A DNA stretch of 64,000 bases from Apophysomyces variabilis (lineage: Eukaryota > Mucoromycota > Mucoromycetes > Mucorales > Mucoraceae): the NCBI GenBank assembly GCA_002749535.1, contig MZZL01000065.1, positions 1-64,000 of the forward strand, in the 5' to 3' direction. The position numbers and the translations under genes are program-made. Shown here piece by piece: positions 32,726 through 45,321 of this stretch. Below the pieces are notes generated by a model. That model did no database searches and was not told the DNA's origin. It saw only the letters and a list, made by a program, of their open reading frames with translations. Each line of letters starts with the position of its first letter. Position 1 is the first letter of the stretch.

Positions 32726-34201
32726 ATGGGTTTCCTTCATTCTATATTTCACTCTCATAAGGAGAATAAAGACATAAAAGCACGTAATGAACGTCCATTA
32801 TCTCCTACTTCTCCTACTGCAAAAAATAGCCACCATTGTTCGCACAACCAGCCACAGCTATCAACATCATCCTCAGCACATAATACGCGGTTCCAACTTT
32901 ACGAAGACGGTACTCATGCACACCATTTATTAACGCCTTCTCCAAATCGCATTACATCCCTTATGGGTGGCCTGTTCCATCGAGACGCTAATAGAGGCTT
33001 CCGGCTGGCTCCGTGGGCTGATAAAAAGGTTTCGACTACAGTACAAGAAGAACGTGATGCGATCGACGCCACATTAAATCGAACGCCATCCGGTTCAACG
33101 CTGGCTGAGAAATGGGGCACGTGCCAGGAGGTTATTGGGAAAGGAGCCTTTGGTGTGGTTCGGATAGTGCACAAACAAGACAACACTGCGCCAGGCACCG
33201 GTGAACAATTGTATGCAGTGAAGGCAAGACATCCATTTCTTTTTTGTTTTTTTTTTTACTTTATTATTTCTATAAGGACAGCCTAGAATTACAAATGATT
33301 ATATTAGGAATTGCGGCGGAAAGGGTCAGAATCCACCCAAACTTACGTCAATCGCCTTATTTCAGAATTCGGTATCTCTTCCACCCTGCGTCACGCCAAT
33401 GTCATACAAACGTTTGACCTCCTTCCATTGAATGAGAATTCTTCTGTGTACTGTCAAGTTATGGAATATTGTGATGGCCCCGACCTGTTCAATCTCATTT
33501 ACGAATCGTCGGATGGTCTTTTTCCTGCCGAAGCGAATTGTTTCTTCAAGCAGCTCATCCATGGTCTGGCATACCTGCACAGCATGGGTGTGGCTCATCG
33601 CGATCTCAAACCAGAAAACCTGTTATTAACCCGAACAGGATGCCTCAAGATATCTGATTTCGGATCGGCCGAATGTTTCCGATTGGATGCTTCCGATACC
33701 ATTTACAAGAGTAAAGGTCTTGTGGGCTCTGAACCGTACATTGCCCCGGAAGAATTTGTTCAGGAAGAATACGATGCACGTGCGGTTGATGTCTGGAGCT
33801 GTGGTATCATCTACATGGCTTTACTGACCGGCAGCCATTTATGGCATGTTGCGAAAAAGGACGAAGATGAAAGTTATGATCGGTTCTTAAAATTCCGGCA
33901 GCTCGTGGATGAAGAGCGAGAGAAAGCAAGGAGAGAACGTTGTGAACGTGCACGTGCTAGTGCATGCACAATGACAGCAGCAGAACGGGAGCACGAAAGG
34001 GACATAGGGGTATTAAAAGCGAGAGAAAGTATCCGACGTCGTGCGAAAGAAGGCGGTATGGATTTATTGGAAGGATTAGAATTCGGCGCGAAAAAGCTCG
34101 TCTATCGCATGCTAGATCCCAATCCAAACAAACGGATCACTGCCAAGGACATACTTGCCAATGAGTGGTTCATAAAGGTTTGGACATGCCAGTCCGGATA
34201 A
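32726..34201 (+). CDS. Ser/Thr protein kinase, HAL/NPR1-type
   Basis: Exons 32726-33223 and 33308-34201 give 463 residues. The intron begins gcaaga and ends attag, a GC-AG intron. Using it keeps the lysine of YAVK joined to ELRRKG, and the nearest GT donor would delete that lysine. The N-terminus of about 130 residues is low in complexity with His/Ser/Pro. The kinase domain shows GKGAFGVV (about 137), YAVK (166), MEYCDGPDLFNLI, HRDLKPENLLL, DFGSAE and GSEPYIAPEEF, and a long basic-acidic helical insert before the C-lobe end. GSEPYIAPEEF is typical of the fungal HAL4/HAL5/NPR1 group, which controls plasma-membrane transporters. The C-terminus WFIKVWTCQSG is short, and a further intron there is possible. 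Confidence 0.9.
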
Positions 34202-34209
34202 GCTTTTTT

Positions 34210-35100
34210 CTTTCATTTACTCTATAATATTCCCCTCCATTCCTATTTTCCTACCTTCTTTATCAACGGGCATATATAAACCATACACCTCTTCCCAGAA
34301 ATTGAAAACAGCATGGAACTTGACTGCAAAGTCGCCGTTCAAGCTTTCTAAAGGCATTCTGTGTTCTATGTCTTTTTATATGTTTCACTGATGGCCAGAA
34401 AGACTTCTATCTCCCACTCGAGCTTGTTGTTCATTAATTTATCTTTTCATATGATGTTCCTTTGGCCGAGTAACTTGTCCGTCTTTTGTGTGATGTTGTA
34501 GACCTACTCACATTCCCTGCTGTTCATGAAAGAACCGGATTTCAGCCCCTGTTGGATGCATCCATGCAACTCAAGTACACGTGCTTGGCTACATTGACTA
34601 TCATCATCCTATATACCTACGATCCCAAGTGAAACAAATAAGCCAGTTATGCAGGGAGAAAGAAAGATTCATAGAAAATATCCACTATTGCTCTGTTCTA
34701 TATAAGCAAAATTATAGACATTCTTACCGCAAACTATTGATAAATTGCATTGATTGCTGTCAGCAGAAAGCAAACCTAGGAGAATTAGGCAGCAACCATA
34801 GGGATTACTATACGTTTATGAACTGTTTCAGGGAAAGAGTCTTTACTACACTTGGCCAATGCTTAAGAGATGATATACTAAGGATGCGGCCATTATTACC
34901 GTGAAGCAGAAAAAATGGTGACATGTTTCAGAGGCTTGCTGCTCGATCCACCCATCGTGAAAGTAAAGGTTTCAAGCGGCGCGGAAATTGCCCCCACGGC
35001 TTGTAGACAAAGGTTTCCTGCAACGCTTGTGATAAGAAATTACATCAGCTCAAAAGCCGTACGTATCGTTATAGAAAGAAAATAAATGCTGCAGTTGAGC
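34210..35100. other. Intergenic after the kinase
   Basis: A CT-rich 3' flank is followed by a 107-codon plus ORF (34581-34904) that has many Cys and Tyr but no recognisable domain. Nothing else is supported. Confidence 0.4.
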
Positions 35101-35103
35101 ACC

Positions 35104-35139
35104 ATGGATGGATGGATGGATCAATGGATGGAACGATAA
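35104..35139 (+). promoter_or_regulatory. Upstream ORF in a GATG repeat
   Basis: A gatg-type tandem repeat contains several ATGs. The first opens an 11-codon frame (MDGWMDQWMER) ending at TAA 35137-35139, 28 bases before the ubiquitin-eL40 start. If the transcript begins upstream, it would be a uORF. The transcript start is unknown. Confidence 0.35.
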
Positions 35140-35167
35140 AACTCATATTTGGATTGACACAGCGGCC

Positions 35168-35685
<518 letters not shown>

Positions 35686-35689
35686 GCGA

Positions 35690-37780
35690 TGTGTTACATT
35701 CCTCATGCTTATGCAGCACGAACCGTTTATGCAAACAAACAAACATGCATGCACACATACACACACAGAGAGAAAGAGAGATGTACGCCCACGCACCCAT
35801 ATGCACATCCTCACACACTCGCGTACGTCATGCTTATACATATCGACCATCTACTTCCTCACACTCGCACAAAACAAAGAATAAAAATGAAATATAACTC
35901 TTTTCTTTCTATTCGGTTTCACTTTGTGTAATACACTGCCATTAAGAAAGGAAAACAGAAGCGATACGACTCGGTAGTTTTAGTAATAGAACATCCTGCA
36001 CGTTAGATGTTGCCTTTCCAAAAGGCTTTGTGAGTGCTATATTCTAAGTGCGAGCTTTATCATCACGACAGAAGTTATCCTTGTGCAACGCAGAGCGAAG
36101 ATATCGATGTGGATAACCGGATCCTATAGCAACTATGATTGCTTACCCATGCGTTAAGATTTTTGATTGCTATCTTACAACACACGTTTGTTCCTATCAC
36201 TTGAGTACTGTATGCCATAAAACCGTGTAAGTCTCCATAGACAATTGCGATACTAAGGATGCGATGGATAAAGACAACGATTATTGCACTAGGTACGCGT
36301 AAATAAATCTTCTTTTTCGAACCCCTGGCGACTTTTCTGACAGTATGATTATTGGGTCTCTTCCACTTGTCAAGCATTGTGGACATGATTTATTCGGCTT
36401 CAAATGGTATTAATCTAGTATAGGACTATTAAGATCCGAGTTGATTGACAAGATTTTTTTTTGCTTTGCAATTAATAGAAATCAACAAAGACTCAACCAT
36501 GTCTTTGTGATTTTCTACACATAAAAAAGGGATAAAGTGGTCCACGACCATCCAAGGCTGTACGTGATGCTTTCCTTTTTTACGGCTGTAGATTTAAGTT
36601 CTGTATAGGAAAAGACGACAAGTAAATAAACCTTCCAGAATGCTGTTAATCTTTATATGGGTTTCGTCAAACACCTCACCAAGTTTTGGGATTTCCCTCA
36701 AGCAGCTCAGTTGCTTTTTCATGCGGAGATCTAAAACCACAAGTATTCTGTCATGGAACGCTTTCCGAATATCGCACCTTGTCAGCAGTACATGGCAGCC
36801 TTCCGAGTGGCCCAAAAGAATCGGAACCAAATGCCGAGTATTATTTCTGGCTAACTTGGATAGTGATATGGATGACTCTCTTACGTTCCAAATTGACTAC
36901 TTAGACTTGACCTACTACGAGCGAACACAGAACTCCGTAGACATACTTTCCTTGGTTTTCAGTTTAGTTTTGCCTCGCCCGCAAGAAGTAGGTGTTGAAC
37001 GCTAAAAAGGGACGTTTGAGTCCATTATCACCGAGAAAAAAAGTTGAAAGGGTAAAAAAAGGATAGGTTGTTAAATCCATGTGTTAGTCATATAGAGTTG
37101 TTTATTGTTGACATAGGAAACTAACAATGAGTAACCCAGTCCTGCAACAACTACGACAAACTTGGCTTGTCGCTGTTCTCCCTATATATCCATCTTTGTC
37201 TTGTTCGAAACACCGCATAAAGGAAAAAGCAGAATAAACCGCAGTGTACTACGACCTTTGTTTGTGGTTAGGACGTGATGTTGACATTACGTAGCACCAA
37301 TATATGGTTTCCTAAGATAGAAGAGATACACAACAAAATTGGAAGAGCTATTGAGGGCTCATAACTATTCATTCGGATGTACTACGAGAAGAAGAAAAGT
37401 AGTTTCAGTTCTAGAAAGTGTCAACACAAAAAATTGAATACTTGCATGGTTAGATGTCTTACATTGACAACAAATATAAACTTAGCTGTCAAAGAGCATA
37501 AATGCATAAGTAACGTGATCTTCCTCTCCAATGGGAAAATGGACTTCTTTAAAGGGGGGTGACTAAATCCCACTTATCTGCACAAAGCATGGCCCGGAGT
37601 AACTGCGGAATTGCAAATTGCTTTTTTTCTGGGAAGCCAAAAAATTGCACCCCCTATGTTGGCGCGAAGTAAAAAAAAAAAAAAACGAACTTCTTCCACT
37701 TCGCTTTCTTCAACAAACCCACGTCGTATTAGACCGTCCAGGCTGCTTTGAACTGGTTGTATATACTATAATAGAGACTT
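35690..37780. other. Intergenic with a possible C-terminal coding relic
   Basis: No full gene is seen. At 36860-37003 a plus frame reads LANLDSDMDDSLTFQIDYLD and LTYYERTQNSVDILSLVFSL before a stop. It looks protein-like but has no partner exon. Simple ac-rich and ca-rich stretches lie at 35745-35830. Confidence 0.35.
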
Positions 37781-40202
37781 ATGCGAAAGGAGGACGCAAA
37801 GCAGCCAATGCGCAACAAGAAACATGATCAGGGAAACAACTCCACCTCTACCGCGTTGCGTTATCCAGTCACCAACCTCAACTTCTCCTCAAAAGACCTT
37901 GTCTCTGTCGCACGAGATAAAGCAGTAGGCATGGCTCAATCGGCACGAGACTGGCTGACACCATCATTTCCGGATTGGCGAGCGCCTCTTTCTCATCTGG
38001 ATTCCTTGACAACTGTCATGTTCAGTCCACTGGCCGCTCATCCCGTCTACCGTAGTGAATCCATGGCGAAAGCCCTGCAGCTGATGCAACAACAGCAAAT
38101 GCAACGATCGGCCACCGCCACGCCATCCGTCGGTTCCGAACTCGTACTACACGGAACTCAACATGTCTGGCCATCAAGTACAGCACTGCTTAAAGCTGAT
38201 ATACCCGAATCTCAGGCTCCGCTATCCCTTTTCCAAGGATTCGTTGCCGCTTATCCTTCATTTTCCCATGCCGCTCCTCAGAAAAAACAGCGCGGTAGAC
38301 GGAAAAAGCAAACTACAACGGAAAAATGTCAAAGAGGAGGTAGTGGCTCGATCTATGTGTTAATGCGGTATATTCATATTCACATATAGAGGTATCACAG
38401 TCTTTAACCCATATTATGTCTCAACGTGAGAAACGCATGCGAGATCTGGACAGAGTGGAGATGCAGAAGGCAAGTAATCAGAAAACGTACTTCATTGCTT
38501 ACCAAGGTGCTGATTGTTTATGAACGCAGTCCTCCACTGCTAATGAAATATCCCAAATCAATCTACAAATAGAGGAACTTATGAACAAGCGCAATATGTT
38601 GGAAGTGAAGTGGGCTAAATTGGAAGCGAAAGAACATCAGCTTCAGATGACCAGTTAAGTTTTGCTACTGTGAGCATAGGTCCTTCAGTATCTAACGTTT
38701 CTCTGCTCAGTCGATGGTCTTAACGAGACGATAATGGATATGGAAACTGAAGCTCAAGGTGATATTGGTAGGATAGAACAGAGACAAAGAGAAAAAAGAC
38801 AAGCTCATCTTGAGGAGGAATACGAAAGCGGTGCATGCTTTAAAGTGAGTGACAGTGGATATCATGAATGAATGGGATTTAACGAAAGGACAAAGTCATT
38901 GCATGGCCACGATGAAAGTATCCTTTGTCTTGATTTTAATCATGCCAAGGGCGTACTGGCGTCTTCTTCCTTGGACGGTACAGTTCGTGTATGGGATCTT
39001 GTTAGTAGCCGTTGTATTGGAACTTTGGAAGAGCACGCAAGCTTGGTGCGATGTTTGCAACTCGATGATTCACGCCTCTTGACGGGTTCAGATGACGGCT
39101 GTATCAAGCAATGGAACTTATCAGCAATCACACCGGCACAATCAACATCATCCGTTAGTTCTTTCTCCGGATTTTCAAGCATGCCTAGTTCGCCAACGCT
39201 GTCGGCATGTACAGCAGCAGAAGACTTTCTTCCTACATTAAGCAATTGTTGTGTTGGAGTGCTTGATGGTCATCAAGAAAGCGTGACGGCGATTTATGCG
39301 GATGAAACTACTGCAGTATGTACAGCTGGGGGTTTCAAGGCGTTGAGATAACATGAACTTTTGAAAGGTTTCTGGATCCAACGATAAAACGATGAGACAA
39401 TGGGATCTGGAAACCCAACAATGCGTCTTAACGCTGGATGTTGTGTGGGCAAGCAAAAGCTCGGGCGGATCGTCTTCTACCTGGGAAACCTTGACATCTT
39501 TAGATTGTTGGTCTTTAGATAACTTACAGCAGACATTTTTTGAACCAGCTTGTGACTTTATCGGCTCATTACAGTTTTGGAATTTTGCCCTTGCAAGTGG
39601 TACAAAGGATGGAAAGATCCGTATGTGGGATTGTAAGTGATACGATGACATCGCTGTGGAAACTGTTTTTTTTTCTCATTCCTTGTTCAGTGAGAACTGG
39701 TCAGGCGCATCGAACACTCTCAGGTCATGGAGGTACATGATAGGTAACGAGAGTATTACAAGAACTCATGTGAGACTCTAGGTGCAATTACCTGCCTTCA
39801 GTTTGATGAAGTCCACCTTGTGAGTGGAAGCGTTGACAAGACCATTCGGGTATGATTATTTTTCACATGAAATGGATTGTGTCTAATTGACCGATTTTAG
39901 ATATGGGATCTTCGTACAGGATCAGTGTTTGACACATTGACTTATTCAGGACCAGTCACCAGCTTACAGTTTGATGCAGGGAGAATCGCGAGTGCTGTAA
40001 GCTCGGCAGATATTGATGTAAGTTTGTCGTGGTCAAAAGGGGAAACGATATACTTACTGTTCTTTCTCAGATTTATAATCGGACATCTTTCCAACACACG
40101 AGCCTTACTGGTCACACCGAGCCAGTGAATACGATAAAGTTCCGTAGGAATGTTTTGGCAAGTGGAGGAAAAGATAACGTTGTTAAATTATGGGCTCTTT
40201 AA
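37781..40202 (+). CDS. MDV1: MDV1/CAF4-type WD40 mitochondrial division adaptor
   Basis: Ten exons: 37781-38339, 38390-38469, 38530-38653, 38711-38844, 38896-39315, 39368-39632, 39691-39732, 39782-39849, 39901-40017 and 40071-40202. They give 646 residues. Intron 2 begins gcaagt (GC-AG) and the others GT-AG; all phases close. The N-terminal part is helical with a Gln-rich run ([10 protein letters not shown]), followed by a coiled coil over exons 2-4 ([20 protein letters not shown]). Seven WD40 repeats begin at about residue 300: [73 protein letters not shown] and [12 protein letters not shown]. This layout matches yeast Mdv1 (714 residues), which links Fis1 on the mitochondrial outer membrane to the dynamin Dnm1. 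The alternative start is ATG 37808. Confidence 0.92.
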
Positions 40203-40209
40203 TGTTGGT

Positions 40210-41474
40210 CATATAAGATTTGATAACTGTAAATTAAAAATGCTAGAAACACCCTTTTTGTATATCACAATGCAGTAGCTTTTCTCAGTAATCCTTTCCG
40301 TCAGTATATGAAAAGATGGAGTTGACGTGTTTGTCAGGAACACAAGTATTTCGATTGATCTGTAGTATTACATCATATAAGTCAAAGGTCCTGATGCTAA
40401 AAACCAACAATGTCTACATAAACTGAGGCGATGCCAACGATTGCGTCACGTAAGACTGATATTTCGAATACATTTCTGGGTAAAAACGCACAACAGCACA
40501 CGTAGGTTTGAGAACTGGTTATGTGAACCTATCTTTCATCCAATACGAGTGTTCGCTGTTCGCTGTTGTCAGTATATCCCCGAGTCAACGAATCAGCCAA
40601 TTAAAAAGTAGGACTGTTTTGATGCGAGAAGAAAAAAGTCAGGAGGGGTGATCCGTCAGATTTGTTTCCTTTCGCGTCCTTGCTACAAAATTTCTTGCTT
40701 CTACTTAATATCTCAAGCAACGTTCGTTGCTTCATTAAACCCTAAACCCTTTTGTTTCCATGCGCTTTCCTTCTTTCATGGAAGTAAAACTAACAAAAAA
40801 AGAAGCACCGAGATATTAGGTAGAGTTTGTACTTACGCTCTATTTTTCATGAGTACCGGATTTTTTGTACTCGGACGACGGATGGATGATCCAAGCATGA
40901 GCAAGAAAGCTCTGACCGATGTCTGGGATAGAATGCATTGGTTACTTTTAAAGTAATCAACGAGCTCGCAAGCTGTGCATGTACTTCTTACGGTATCTGT
41001 CAACTTTCTTATGCAACGGTTGGAAGTTTGCGACCCTCATGTTGTTTGGTGAATCATCCTATTTTGGAAAGGACGATGGGCAATACCAATGCAAATGAGG
41101 GATTCTGATGCTTGGTTACTTTGCCCTTACAACTAAATATCGGACTCAGGATGCTGTTCTTTCAGTAACTGAGTAAATTTTTTGACAAACGGGGGCCTTT
41201 TTTTTATGGCCTCTGCCAAACAAAAAAGAAATGAAAAAAATTAGCATGTCTGGAGTTTCCCACTCCGAATCGTACTGTACAGTTTTTCCCAGAGATGTTT
41301 CGCCTTTGAAAGGTCTACCTGTTGTACTTGATAGCCTTTTTGCTCTTTCTTGAAATCAATGTTGAGCTGTTTGGGGGTTAATGTGAAGTCGCAAGGCAGC
41401 TGCTTGGATTGACATGCCTTTACCGTACGCAAGGGAAAAAAGCTGTTCCTTGTCGCCTCGTTGTGCATTTATGG
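40210..41474. other. Intergenic with small membrane-type ORF
   Basis: The plus frame to 40956 contains LGRVCTYALFFMSTGFFVLG and RRMDDPSMSKKALTDVWDRM before a stop. It is one likely membrane helix plus a charged tail with a protein-like end. No clear start or splice joins it to an upstream ATG at 40760. A telomere-like aaaccctaaaccc lies at 40738. The minus ORF at 41241-41468 (75 codons) is not recognised. Confidence 0.35.
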
Positions 41475-42656
41475 ACCAAGGCCATTGTTTTCTAATATGC
41501 TACTACTTTGTCGGCGAACTCATTTTCACAACGTTGATGATATTTCATTTAACTGTATAGAACCTTAACCTGAAACGGCGTCCTTTACTGATAAGCTTTT
41601 ACCTTTCGTTTGACAGAATCTCATTCTTTCTTTTTTAATCGATAGCCGGCATGATCCCTACACTATACGAAACCTTGCTTGTTACTTTTAACTAATGTAC
41701 TTTGATTGACTGACCAAGACTTAGCTAACCTTTACTTTTTTATGATTGTTTGGAACAGTTTTCCTTTTTCTAAAACGGACGCAAGAAAAGTAACACTTTT
41801 TAATGGCAGAGATACTTTCTTATATTGTAACTTCATTACATATATAAAGTAGCTTTTTGTAGGGTTATCAGAAATACTACCGGTCGTTATTGCTATGCTG
41901 TCTTAGGTATGTTGACATGTTTTAGCTTTTAGTACGGTTTATTAGTCATTGTCTTTAAAATACGTGTCTTAAGCCTTTAGCAATTAGGTAAGATTACGTA
42001 GATCAAATCGCAAAAGTTAGCCGTTTGGTAATCTCACTATGGGAAATGTAGGTTCCTTCTGGTCTCTATCAGTTCCTATTGAGCTATTTCTGGTTCCTGA
42101 TGTACTATTTTCTATAAAGTATAAAATAGACCATTAGGAACCAACGTTACATTCTGCAGCGGACTCTGAAATTTTGGTTCCTAATGTACTACTTCTTTAC
42201 TTAATGAAAAGCAGTACATCAGGAACCACTTCCCATAGTGTATACTATATTGTATAGGTTTCAATAAAATAAAAGCATTTATATCTCTCTATTGTACAAT
42301 TAAAGAAGTGTCCTTATGCATTGATAAAGAAGTGTAGCTTATTGATTAAAGTAATGCATGCAACTGTAAAAACTTCCAATTGGAAAAACTAGATAAGAAT
42401 TGTTAGCTCCAATATAATGTATCATCTAAACAAATTGATCTAATAAAAGGTGCTTAAGAAAGGATTATGATCGAATGAAATTGAAAGTTAGCCTCTAATG
42501 CATACTACTTGATCCAATAAAGTTGACATGATTTTCTTCGATACATACTGTTTTATCCAATTGACGAAAGTTGGGGGTAATAGAAAGCTGTTGCAAATTA
42601 CATGCCAAAACCTTCTGAAGAGCTTCCACCACCGGTAGAATCCATTTTAACCGCCG
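41475..42656 (-). mobile_element. AT-rich non-autonomous element, copy 2 (inverted)
   Basis: The reverse complement of this segment aligns with about 28138-28990 for most of its length, for example the shared block with gtgtccttatgcattgataa. The end at 42649-42656 (aaccgccg) corresponds to the start of copy 1. The other end stops at about 41480 and lacks the last 300 bases of copy 1. It carries a 206-base insertion (42035-42240) absent from copy 1. Together the two copies flank the 30.7-40.2 kb gene block as an inverted pair. Confidence 0.7.
42035..42240. mobile_element. MITE with cactatgggaa ends
   Basis: It begins cactatgggaaatgtaggtt and ends in the matching complement (ggaaccacttcccatagtg), with internal repeats around ttcctgatgtacta and ttcctaatgtacta. 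The paralogous element at 28.1 kb lacks it, giving an empty-site comparison. The target-site duplication is not clear. It is non-coding. Confidence 0.8.
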
Positions 42657-42864
42657 TGTTATGTCCTTTTATCTGTTATGGTATTTCCATCATACACAGC
42701 TCTGGATAAAATTTAGGAAGAGCTATTAATTTATCCACCTCAAGCTCTACTCTCCCAGTGTATTTCTGGTTAAAGACTTTTATCTATATGTATATGGTAT
42801 ATAACATACTTCTGGTCCTTGGTAGCTTCTGATATTTTGGTGTACATTTCAGCTATTGTTGATT

Positions 42865-44324
42865 TTAAAACAGGAGTGGACAATGTCTGTGGCGGTCTTT
42901 TGAGCGATCAAGTAATTGACGAAGCTCAGGTGTTGACAAAGACGGCCGTTTCTTCTCAGCTGGTAACGGCAAACCACTTCTCTTGTTGTCCTTGATTTGT
43001 AGGACTAAGTCATTGAGACGAAGCAACGTATTCAATGTGTTCACTGATAAGAGACGGGAAATTGTATCAAGTGAGTCAGGGACTTGGATATGAGCAATTT
43101 CTGTCATAGTGTACAAGGCTTCGTGCTTCAATTCTGTCAGTAAAATCGGATGTTGAAACCTACATTATCTCCATTTAAATCAGTTTTTCATTGTTAGGAA
43201 TAATAAAAAAATACACCACACATACCATGTATCTGAAATGCGAGGGGTGTCGTGGTCGTGTCAGAATCCACAGCATTTTTGCCAAACATTATCAGTCGCA
43301 ACAACTCTCGGCAAAGAGCGTCCGCGTTCCTGGTTGGTTCAGCAACTTTTGCTTCACCATGGCCTATCGTCTTATCATAGCATGGCTGCGTGAATATTGA
43401 AACGACTGCATCCGGTCTGCTATGCGATGCATTGCCGTGGCCTTCTGGAGTGATCTTGTTGACCCATCTGAGCAGCATATCCTTTTCTGGGTCGCCAAGA
43501 ATCGCAGTAAGGATAGGGTCGTGGAAAGAATTCCAGAGCTCGGTTTCACTTATGCAAGAGACGTTGGCTACAGGTATAGTCGGTATTTTGGACAGCCTAC
43601 AGTATATTGATACAGCAGGAGTGATATCAGATTGACGCCGCATCAGTAACTTGTCCATAATACTTACAGTAATGCAAGACTAAGTATCACTCGTGATACG
43701 CTGTAAGTTTGTTTACATGCCATCACAAGCAGTTGGGACATGACTTCCAGGCGGGATGAGCGCTTCTCCGGATCAGGATGGGATAACCCATCGATGACAT
43801 TGCTAATCTCCAAAAAGATTGTTGCGGGGAAGTTGAGATCGTAGTTCAGAGCATCAGCAAGTGATTTGGAGTAAAAAGTGTTAAGCACCTCCTCGCCAAA
43901 AGTCTGGGTCATCATCTTGCTATGTTGCCCCCGCTTCGGAATAAGGATATGGGACAGCGCAGCAATCTCATGCGTTTGCGTCTCAACTTGAAGACCATTG
44001 GCATTGCAGGCTGCGTGAAGAGATCTTTGCTTGTACGTATGGAACCGCGCGGTCATGTTGGTTGATCCGACCATGAACGATTCATCAGGAACCGGTCCGA
44101 GTTCGAAACCAGCAGGAAGACGTAGACTTGTAGGCCTGACAGAGTTGAAAAACTCATCGATCTCGTCTGCAAGTGCCAACGGCTCTGTGCGCTGATGATA
44201 CTCTGGTATGCGTGGAGATCGATATGAACGCTTCTATGACATATTAGTTATATCGTCACTTTTTTGCAAGAAACCTTAAAAGCGCCCAAAGTACCTCAAT
44301 GTCAAATGGCAGAGTCCTTATCAT
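42865..44324 (-). CDS. Accessory protein, GEAK-type PD-(D/E)XK-like
   Basis: Exons on the minus strand: 44324-44295, 44233-43668, 43596-43222 and 43159-42865, giving 421 residues with introns of 61-71 bases. The N-terminal domain reads SYRSPRIPEYHQR, AGFELGPVPDESFMVGSTNM and THEIAALSHILIPKRGQH. The core reads SETELWNSFHDPILTAIL, then SRPDAVVSIF, IGHGEAKVAEP and LCRELLRLIMFGKNAVDSD, then LAFQIHG and LKHEALYTMTEIAHIQV. Glu-helix, Pro-Asp, Gly-Glu-x-Lys and helix in this order is the PD-(D/E)XK arrangement. The third donor (gtgtgg) is non-ideal; the better gtatgt four bases upstream would break the frame. A related frame continues upstream (45321-44302), one base out of phase, so this may be the 3' part of a longer gene. 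Function is unknown. Confidence 0.6.
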
Positions 44325-45321
44325 GAGTCACTATACTTTGCTCAAGTGTTAAATCGGGTGAAGCTGCGATGCTCCCAGCAGCAGCACAGGACGATGGGCT
44401 CTACTTGTAATTTACATTTAACCATAACATTGGTTTATAAGATTATCCTTGCTTCTTCTCTCTCTTTTTTTTTTTTTCCTTTGTCCCTCACATACTGCTG
44501 CTATTCGTTTTGGTACTGGTTGTTGCTCATCATTGTCATGGCCAACGCGTTTCAACTGGTAGCGTTTGGTCTGAGGAGAACATTAATACATCACTGACAT
44601 GAAACGCGCTTTAACACAACGCATGAGCTGTACCTGCTCCTGAGTAGCTACTTTGTCGTAAATGTACAGTTGGAATTGATGGGTGGCAGACGTTTCAGCT
44701 CGATTGGTTTCTTTTTCTCGCCAATAGGCATCAATGTCCTCGCCGCGAAGCAACTTTTACATGAATAATTAGAGATGCTTTTCATTTATCAATACGCTCT
44801 TTTTGAAAAATTTAGCGCAAACCCCGAAGTTGGCACACTGCATATAAAAGAATTGGCACGCTATTCCGTACACTTTTTGGGCTTTTAGAAGCTATTGACT
44901 TCAATAATTACTCTCTTAGTAACACCGTCAAAAGCTCCAATAACTATTTAAATTGAGAGGTTTGTTAAAAATGCATAATTACAAGCGTTAATAACTTACG
45001 AAGCTGAAAAGGTGTGCCAAAAAGCGTGTCAAACTTTTTTTTATGTGCTGTGTGCCAACTTCAGGGTTTGTGCTAAACCTTGCTAAAAAAAATGTAAAAC
45101 CCATATACCTGGAAACTGTTATTTCTTGCTTCTTCTAGCCACGCCTTCCATTTGGAGGACCTCTTTGCGCATCTATAAGCGTTTCCGACTGCCGCCTTGA
45201 ACTCTTGTTCACCATCATCGCGAGACGTGAACTTGAAGTGTTTGTAAAATCTGATAACAGAAAAGTTTCTTTTGCTGTAATGGTTTTTGAGATATTTCAG
45301 ACTTTCTTTTTCGGTAGACAT
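44302..45321 (-). pseudogene. Probable 5' exons of the GEAK gene, frameshifted
   Basis: Exons 45321-45109, 44753-44634, 44570-44496 and 44400-44302 join in frame to 169 residues with GT..AG introns. They read MSTEKESLKYLKNHYSKRNF, AAVGNAYRCAKRSSKWKAWL, LLRGEDIDAYWREKETNRAE, a charged linker, and DLTLEQSIVTHDKDSAI then TGA. If the doubled C at plus 44316-44317 were single, the frame would pass straight into LPFDIEKRSYRS of the downstream gene. That suggests one gene with one frameshift rather than two overlapping genes. Intron 1 holds a 267-base MITE. No known domain is seen in this N-terminal part. Confidence 0.5.
44811..45077. mobile_element. MITE inside an intron
   Basis: It starts tttagcgcaaaccccgaagt and ends in the complement of tttagcacaaaccctgaagt, an inverted repeat of 28 bases with two mismatches. 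It spans 267 bases and encodes nothing. It lies inside the 355-base first intron of the frame at 45321-44302; without it the intron would be about 88 bases, close to its neighbours. Confidence 0.85.

Noticed and set aside
39238..39651. 137-codon minus ORF inside MDV1.
   Set aside because: It is the antisense shadow of WD40 exons.
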